Positions 7,963-13,657 of a stretch of DNA of 13,657 nt are shown in pieces. Origin of the DNA: Fragilaria crotonensis (Eukaryota > Bacillariophyta > Fragilariophyceae > Fragilariales > Fragilariaceae); the NCBI GenBank assembly GCA_022925895.1, contig JAKSYS010000254.1, positions 64,001 through 77,657 of the forward strand. Direction: 5' to 3'. Every line of letters begins with the position of its first letter. The stretch's first letter is position 1. The position numbers were made by a program, and so were the translations under genes. Under the pieces are notes generated by a model. The model saw nothing but the letters and a program-made list of their open reading frames with translations. It ran no database searches and was not told the DNA's origin.

Positions 7963-8662
7963 GTGCCCACCATATGAATCGGCACAAGAGGATTCGATTC
8001 ATGGAAAATGGTGGCTTTGGCTTCCTGCGTCCGTCCGCGAGAAGGACTCATTCATGTCGGGGTTAATCTACACCGCCCTCACTCAAGAATCAACCTTCCC
8101 GAATGGTTCACGAGAACAGAGCGCCGTTGAAGGCTGCCCTCCCAAGCAGGATATCACGTGGTGTATTCATTGTTCCGCCTACATCATCCCCTTCTCCATT
8201 CAGTGTTCTCAACTGCTAGCGAAATCCTCGCCAGCGTCGTACCGAACCATTCAGTTTGTACATCCGTCGGCTTCAAGACTTCATGGTGCGCGAGCGTCAA
8301 GCCACTCGCACGTACACCGAATCAGAGGCTCGACCTTCGGTCCGCAATCTGACGTCCGAATGGCGTCCCGAGATCCGACGTTTAGTCGAACGCGATAAGC
8401 GCACTGGACACGATGGTGCGCTTCCGTTCAAACTCTCGTTGGCGCAACTCGCAACGACGTTCGTCGAGTATGCATCCGAAATCGGCCGCGACCCACCGTC
8501 CTCGCAGCAGTCGTCAACGGAAGGACGCCGACGTCCATCATCCGACGCATTGAAACCGCGTCGCCTGACTTCTCGTCGTCCATGTCCGAAGCGACCCTCG
8601 ACGACGAGGAGATCAACCTGATGGTTCGCGCCATTTCCCAGAACCAAGATGCATCTTCTGTT

Positions 8663-8704
8663 TGTCTTGGTTGCCATTTGCCAGGTCATAAATTGGAGGA
8701 CTGC
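8663..8704 (+). other. CCHC zinc knuckle of copia Gag
   Basis: Codons for Cys 8663, Cys 8672, His 8687 and Cys 8702 give C-x2-C-x4-H-x4-C, the standard retroviral nucleocapsid zinc knuckle that binds the element's RNA. Confidence 0.92.
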
Positions 8705-8964
8705 AATCGCTTCGTTGACTACATTGTCGCCGAAGGGTTGGCACAACGCAATCCTCAGCTCAAGGCGCAGATCGCGAACTCGCACAAGCAGTTTCGCAGC
8801 CGCCTGAACTCGGCCAATACCCGTGGTCGCCCACCGCCTCCCACCAACCGGACCATGCGTCGCATCTTGGAACATGAGCCGGCCGGCGTTGAGGTCCCTG
8901 CCACCGAAGACAAGGACGACGACGAGGATGAAGACGAATTAGTTGGCTTCCAACAAAATTCCTC

Positions 8965-9600
8965 CGCGTCACCGCTGCTGAAGAAGTCGACTTTGAGGCA
9001 TGTTTCGACGTCCCCAGCACCAACTCCATCACCATCCCTGTCGCTGATGCAAATCCTGCACTTCCAGCGTCAGAGACAATTCACATCGACGACGTTCTTC
9101 CCGAACCTATCCTACTTCGTCGACTGGCTGAAACGTATGATCGCGAACGTCAACTCTCGTTCGCGCATGCCGACAACGGATCGATGGCATGCACCCAACG
9201 ATCGCAAGCTTCTTTGCCTACCGCCCTCTCAGTCGCACCAACGTCCGCCTCTTTGACGCCGGTCACCATGCGCATCAACCTATCGGTGTCGGCTTCCTGT
9301 GCGTGCCGGTTGATAATCGTGGAAATGCCGGAGGCCCATCGTCCGTATTCATTCGGACATATTACACTCCCACAATTCCAGGCATCATCATTTCCCATGC
9401 AGCTATTTCAAAGCAGCTCGGTACCGATGGCTACCACATGTCAAGCTTCTCTGAAAACATCGGACACATTCACTTTCCGCACCGCCTTCGTCGCTCGCAA
9501 GATATACACATCATCTTGCAACCGACGGCAAGCCGCGGCGGCTTGACGTTCACTGAGGCCTTGATTGCCCCGACAGCTGAGGCCCATTTAGCGCCGCTAC
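8965..9600 (+). pseudogene. pol: copia pol: aspartic protease domain, frameshifted
   Basis: This cleaves the Gag-Pol polyprotein. The domain begins in the frame of 8965 (TAAEEVDFEACFDVPS) and carries the catalytic box A-D-N-G-S with Asp at 9172-9174, matching the D-[ST/N]-G-[AST] pattern. About 20 bases later the reading moves through a second frame (NDRKLL near 9200) into a third (FAYRPLSRTNV), which stays open for nearly 1.3 kb. Further on, PIGVGFLCVPV and TPTIPGIIIS fit the core strands after the active site. The two frame changes near 9195-9212 each look like the loss of two bases of a codon, judged by how the motif would continue. Only one active-site Asp is expected, since these proteases act as dimers. 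Confidence 0.75.
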
Positions 9601-10900
9601 CATCGGACCAAGTCGTTCGGAAACTGTGCACCGAACATGCACCAGTCACCGCAGCAACAATTCTTGATCCCATCGATGGTATGACCTGCGATGCCTGTCA
9701 TTCTCCACCTGCCCTGAATTCTAATGTGCTGCCCGCTTCAGACGGCAACGCAAGACCTTACGTTTTTGGACAAGGAATGGCTCCGGCGGGTCTCGATTTC
9801 ATTGTCCCCGTCAATATCGACACAGACCGCTTAAGCCACGAAGGCCATCGCTCAGAAGATCTCCTCGCTCAACGTCCAACGATCCTGGACGGTGACGTTC
9901 ATTTCCCGGAACTCTCTTCGCCTTTATGCACGGATGCATATGCCGTGCGCTCCCTGAGTCGTACGGCTCTGCGAATGTTGTGGCACCAACGGCTTGGGCA
10001 CATCAATTTTCGTCGTCTGTCGGAGATGCATCGTTTTGTAAAAGGGATGCCGCAATTCCAGATTCCAACCGAACTTGAAGGATGTCCCATCTGTCTTGCT
10101 GCCAAACTCCGCAAAGCACCAAAAGGAATCGAAACCACAATGAGAGCGACAACGTGTAACCAAGGATTGTCGATCGATTTTGGCTTCATGGTCCAGAAGA
10201 GCCGGGACTCAGTTCGACACAACACCCTCGTCGGCCTCAACGGAGAGACTTGTTATGTCCTTCTTACTGATCACTTCAGTGGTCGAATCTTCGGTCGCGC
10301 CTTCGCAACGAAAGCACCTCCCATCGATTGGATCAACAGCTGGCTTGCAAGCAACTCCCCGCAATGTCCCGACAAGTATGTTCGCATGGATGGAGGTGGT
10401 GAGCTCGGAAAGTGCCGCGACATCCATCGCACCTTCGCAAACTTTGGATATGCCGTGGAACTGACCGGTCCGGATTCGTCGCATCAGAATGGACCTGAGA
10501 GCGTCCACATCAGACGATCGGCGATGCTCTTCGCACCATGCTTTCCGGTGCGAATCTCCAGCCCAACTTCTGGCCGTATGCATTCTACCACTACATTCGC
10601 TTGTATAACTTCGTCCCCACGGCGATCGACCTACAAGCCCATACGAGATGTGTGGTGCCCCTCTCCCAAATCTGGCAAAGCTACGGACCTTTGGATGTCG
10701 GATCCACGTTCGTCCAACGACTGCTCGATACGGTCGCGTCGTTCCGAACTCCCGCCTCGGTATTTTTCTCGGTACTCGCGCCCCTGAAGGTCATGTATTA
10801 CTTCGACCTTGGCAGCTCGACCGTCAAAACCGCCACCCATGCGCGTTTCGACGAGGGCATGAACGATCTAGATGAACCGCCTCCTAATGTGAAGCTCCTC
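9601..10900 (+). pseudogene. pol: copia pol: integrase, frameshifted after the catalytic core
   Basis: This inserts the element's cDNA into the genome. The HHCC zinc domain has His 9984, His 9999, Cys 10083 and Cys 10092 (H-x4-H ... C-x2-C). The catalytic core has Asp 10176 (LSIDFGF), Asp 10389 (RMDGGGELG) and Glu 10497 or 10499. With Glu at 10497 there are 35 residues between the second Asp and the Glu, a DD35E arrangement. At 10497 the frame changes by what looks like one missing G in an AG-rich run. The core continues with GANLQPNFWPYAFYHYIRLY in the second frame (10538-10620), then PYEMCGAPLPN and LRTFGCRIHV in a third frame (10630-10770), then back near 10770 (KVMYYFDLGSS). It shares an unbroken frame with most of the protease, the best-preserved stretch of the element. 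Confidence 0.85.
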
Positions 10901-11451
10901 CGAACCTTGCCGATGACGGCGTCGTCGGTCCGGACCGTCTGGATCTCCCAGCCTTCAACCTGGAAGTCTCTGATGACCCATTCGAACGCCTTGACGAACT
11001 GTCCCCGTCCATCACCTGTGAGCATCCCTGCCTCGGTTTCGAAATCATGGAGTGTCACATCGGAGACGAGGGTATGTTTCCGGTGTTGTTGCAAATACCA
11101 CGGCCTCGCGGATCCGAAATGTTCGCCGTAAATACATCGGCGCCTTCGTTGTATCCATTAATGACGTCGCCGTGTTCACTGCGGCATCTATCTTGACGCA
11201 CTTCGTGTTGTGGCCGCATCGGACGAGCAAACGTTCAAGATTGTTTTCGCACCGGACCGATATATCCCAGTTGTCGATCGGCATCTTGACCAGCCGATTC
11301 ATCTATCTGTGGAACAATTGCGTACAGTCTCTGCCATCCGGTCCTCCTCCCGCAACCGAACCTGCCTGACGGCGGTATCGCATGCAACGAAGACAGCACC
11401 ATCGATGATGACCATGTTCAGTTGCTCCTTCGCTCCTGAATACAACGACGC
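10901..11451 (+). pseudogene. pol: copia pol: linker between integrase and reverse transcriptase
   Basis: This is the variable region between integrase and RT in copia polyproteins. Coherent fragments appear in alternating frames: acidic sequence around 10906-11030 (FNLEVSDDPFERLDEL), GFEIMECHIGDEG near 11035-11075, RKYIGAFVVSINDVAVFTAA near 11130-11190 and TFKIVFAPDRYIPVVDRHLD near 11230-11290. None has a known catalytic motif. At least four frame changes occur here. Confidence 0.6.
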
Positions 11452-12660
11452 ATGGGACCGGAAGAACAAAGCCTCGGGAGCTTCACTCGACGTAAGCTCC
11501 GACGCCTCCCAAACTGGAAAGAATGGCAAGACGCCGAATTCAAGCAGCTTGATTCGATGGCCAAACAAGAAATGTATGGCGCCCTGTTCCTGCTCCCAGA
11601 GATGCTATTGTGCTCCGGCAACATTGGAACTACGCCATCAAAGGCGGGTTCTCGGAAAGCAAGAAACTGCTGCGATGGATCCCCGCGCAGCTCCACAGCT
11701 CAAGTTGGCTAACACCTATTCTAGCTGCATCGAACAACCTTGTATGCGCCTTTTCTTTGCTCTGTGTGCTCATGAGGGTTATGTCAGTCTGAAAGTGGAC
11801 GCGACGAACGCGTATGCGAACTCGCCGCCACCAAATCAGCCCACGTTCGTGGTCATCGATGATCAATACGCCGACTGGTATCTCGCTCGTCACGGTACGG
11901 TCCTCTCGAGAAATGGTGCTCCCTGTTCAACATGCTCAAGGCCATCCAGAATCCGGAGCGCTTTGGGAAAAGTTCGTGAACTCTGTCATCGCTCGTCACG
12001 GTTTCACTTCGACCACCCACGAGCGCAGTCTCTATCAAGGAACTTACAAGGGACACCGAATGCTTATATGTCGCCAAGTTGACGATATGGCCATCGGATG
12101 TGTGAACGTTGACGCCATCAAAGACCTTGTTCGTGTCATTTGCGCCGAAGACGGCATCGATCTCCGCGACGAAGGTATCCTGAATTCGTTCAATGGTGTC
12201 GACGTCGACCAACGCGACCGATACATCAAGATCACGTGAAACATACATTGATAAATTGCTGGCGCACTATGGTTGGTCGTCATCCGGATCACGAGAGACG
12301 GACGAGAAACCCATCGAGCCACTTGCCGCATCGACAACACAACAAATGTTTGACGACTACGCTAATGCACCTCGTGACGGAACCGCAGAATATTATGATC
12401 TTGAAACGGCTGCTGGGTTTTCGTATCGAAGTGTCTTGGGAGCGTTGATTTACGCCTATGTGGTTGCTCGACCGGACATCGGATACGCGGTCACGACACT
12501 TGCCCGTTTCTCCGATCACCCGGCAAAGGTGCACTACGACGCATTACGTCGTGTCGCACGGTACCTACGAATGACGAAAAATTGGGGTTTGTTCTATTGG
12601 AGAAACGTGCTTCTCTCATCACTTCCGCCTGGCGACTTCAAGATTCTCATTCCGGACTCG
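11452..12660 (+). pseudogene. pol: copia pol: reverse transcriptase, multiply frameshifted
   Basis: This copies the element's RNA into cDNA. It begins with WKEWQDAEFKQLDSM near 11515-11560, the usual copia RT start. It continues with VLRQHWNYAIK near 11610 and GSRKARNCCDGSPR near 11645-11690 in separate frames, then a frame from about 11690 carrying the first catalytic Asp in KVDATNAYANSPPP (GAC 11798-11800). The next frame, from about 11930, has QGHPESGALWEKF and the palm box Q-V-D-D at 12075-12086. After a change near 12236, the thumb and connection follow (ETYIDKLLAHYGW, then GALIYAYVVARPDIGYAV). Q-V-D-D replaces the commoner Y-V-D-D; the two catalytic Asp are kept. At least six frame changes in 1.2 kb mean no functional protein can come from this sequence as read. 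Confidence 0.88.
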
Positions 12661-12682
12661 TCCTCCTGATTTCCCGCAAGTT

Positions 12683-13189
12683 CAATCCTCGACCGAACTT
12701 GCTGGTTACGTCGACGCAGCCCATGCAACGGACCTTGTCACGCGTCGTTCTATTACCGGGCTCGTCTTCATGTTCTGCGGTGGCCCTCTGGCTTACAAGT
12801 CAAAGATTCAATCGACCGTTTCCACAAGCTCCACCGAAGCAGAGTTCCTTGCAGCTGTCCATGCCGCCAAGATTGCCAAGTACCTCCGATCGATCCTTTC
12901 AGAACTTGGGTACGCACAACTCGGCCCAACTACGTTGTTCGAAGACAACGCTGCCGCCATCTTGATGGTTAATGCGAGTCGTCCCACGCCGCGCGCTCGT
13001 CATATCGACATCCAGCATTTTGCCCTCCAAGAATGGAAGGCAGCGAATGAGATTGTTCTTTCTCACATTCCTGGTGTCGTCAACTCCGCGGATTCCCTGA
13101 CGAAATCGCTTGGGCCCACGCTTCATCATCGTCATGTTCGCCGCCTCATGGGTCACTATGGTGCCCCGTGGATACCCCCGGCCCCCTGA
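12683..13189 (+). pseudogene. pol: copia pol: RNase H domain, C-terminal end of the polyprotein
   Basis: This degrades the RNA strand of RNA-DNA hybrids during reverse transcription. One frame runs unbroken from about 12683 to the TGA at 13187-13189. Catalytic residues are all present: Asp 12713 (GYVDAAHATD), Glu 12836 (STSSTEAEFLAA), Asp 12944 (FEDNAAAI) and Asp 13091 in H-I-P-G-V-x2-N-x2-D. LTKSL near the end is the usual copia C-terminal signature. The frame lacks its own start and depends on the broken upstream pol. Confidence 0.88.
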
Positions 13190-13250
13190 AGTTCTTATCC
13201 TTCAAGATACACTGTTGCTCATTGCATGCTATGGCTTACAATGGGGAGTG
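13190..13250 (+). promoter_or_regulatory. 3' untranslated stretch with polypurine tract
   Basis: Sixty-one bases separate the pol stop from the 3' LTR. The last ten, ATGGGGAGTG at 13241-13250, are purine-rich and directly abut the LTR, as expected for the plus-strand priming site. The tract is short and interrupted by T. Confidence 0.75.
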
Positions 13251-13654
13251 TGTCAGTGCATATTTCATTCTTGCTACGCAATCGTCTAATCGCGCACAGT
13301 CTACTATCTACAGTCGTTGACATGCATGACGATGTGCAACCCGACTAGTTTAGCTTAAGGCCATGTACCCATCGGCTCACAACTTTAACTTAGCCTAAAA
13401 CTATTACTCCACTGCATTCTTGCCGGTCTACGATCGTAAGGGTGAAGAGGTACAGTTGTTGCTTCGTCCCCATCTATAACTCACGACATCACTATCACCG
13501 ACACCCTCGCCACTGCGTACCTCGTCGGATATCGCCGCTCTTCCGTTCATTGTGCTGTCGTGTTCTCCCTCTTCTGTTTCTGACGGTCTCGCACTAACTC
13601 GACTCCCAAGCGAGCCAACGTATGTGAAGCTGCCGTACTAGAGAGGGTCTCACA
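13251..13654 (+). repeat. 3' LTR of the copia element (404 bp)
   Basis: It aligns with 6459-6870 over its whole length without any substitution, but lacks 8 bases in six gaps, all in its first 160 bases. It provides the transcript's 3' end region. It starts TGTCAGTG and ends TCTCACA. Confidence 0.97.
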
Positions 13655-13657
13655 TCA
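13655..13657. repeat. Start of the right target-site duplication (TCA), truncated by the window
   Basis: The three bases after the 3' LTR equal the first three of TCACC before the 5' LTR. The next two bases, outside the window, should be CC if the duplication is 5 bp. Confidence 0.5.

Larger units (their letters stand above)
7030..8964 (+). pseudogene. gag: copia gag (nucleocapsid protein), multiply frameshifted
   Basis: This is the structural protein of the virus-like particle. The ATG at 7030 opens MSDAGELRHDDDC and runs to a stop at 7240-7242. The protein then continues in other frames: 7223-7470, segments in 7470-7820 that I cannot order reliably, 7826-8150, 8150-8230, 8230-8560 and 8582-8965. 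The 7826-8100 part (HWYKLFCSTCLQWGVW, then GKWWLWLP) is the Trp-rich capsid-like core. A CCHC zinc knuckle lies at 8663-8704, followed by an acidic run at 8906-8938. The early part, about 7440-7760, is rich in Pro, Ser, Thr and Arg and looks disordered. The gene leads into protease without a clear stop, so Gag and Pol were probably one long frame, as is usual in copia elements. Confidence 0.8.
6459..13654 (+). mobile_element. Full-length Ty1/copia LTR retrotransposon, diatom CoDi-like
   Basis: Two direct LTRs (412 and 404 bp) begin TGTCAGTG and end TCTCACA, with the TG...CA ends typical of LTR elements. Between them come a primer-binding site, gag with a CCHC knuckle, protease, integrase, RT, RNase H and a polypurine tract. 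Integrase before RT is the Ty1/copia order; gypsy elements have it after RNase H. The total length of about 7.2 kb suits the group, while LTRs near 400 bp are ordinary. The Q-V-D-D RT box and D-N-G-S protease box resemble copia-like elements known from diatoms; that finer placement is from memory and not a search. The coding part changes frame roughly two dozen times. Confidence 0.93.

Noticed and set aside
1-13657. tRNA, rRNA, CRISPR, defence system or bacterial operon
   Set aside because: No repeat-spacer pattern, tRNA fold, ribosomal sequence or Shine-Dalgarno-spaced gene series was seen; the content is eukaryotic retrotransposon sequence.

Overview
The window is made almost entirely of retrotransposons, with no complete host gene I can recognise. 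The + strand carries two different Class I elements in the same orientation. From about 990 to 6458 lies a tyrosine-recombinase (DIRS-superfamily-like) retrotransposon with a Gag-like region, reverse transcriptase plus RNase H, and a tyrosine recombinase. From 6459 to 13654 lies a full-length Ty1/copia element with two LTRs, a primer-binding site, Gag, protease, integrase, RT, RNase H and a polypurine tract. The style of the copia proteins (a Q-V-D-D reverse-transcriptase box, a D-N-G-S protease box, a DD35E integrase) and of the DIRS-like pol recalls the elements common in diatoms and related algae. I therefore infer a diatom or other stramenopile nuclear genome, but no host marker gene confirms this.

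Layout. 1-359: a small minus-strand reading frame of unknown function, ending at the window edge. 360-989: leader of that frame, then about 500 bases without a convincing gene, holding a palindrome, a CATATCAC cluster and a 2 x 16-bp tandem repeat. 990-3155: Gag-like region of the DIRS-like element, broken by about nine frame changes and ending in a Cys/His motif. 3186-5520: RT and RNase H, in three frames. 4980-6362: tyrosine recombinase in one frame. 6363-6458: 96-bp remnant of the element's 3' tail. 6459-6870: copia 5' LTR. 6871-6887: primer-binding site matching the anticodon arm of initiator tRNA-Met. 7030-8960: copia gag. 8965-10900: protease and integrase. 10900-11450: linker. 11452-12660: RT. 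12683-13189: RNase H. 13241-13250: polypurine tract. 13251-13654: 3' LTR. The last three bases, TCA, match the start of the TCACC that precedes the 5' LTR, as expected for a 5-bp target-site duplication cut off by the window end.

How it fits together. The copia element appears to have inserted into, or immediately 3' of, the DIRS-like element, so that element's 3' terminus should lie beyond the window. The LTRs are identical in every aligned base but differ by six small gaps. Together with dense frame changes that leave catalytic motifs intact, this suggests either a young copy damaged mainly by small indels or uncorrected sequencing indels. The two most informative observations are the half-tRNA-type primer-binding site, as in Drosophila copia and yeast Ty5, and the gap-only LTR divergence.
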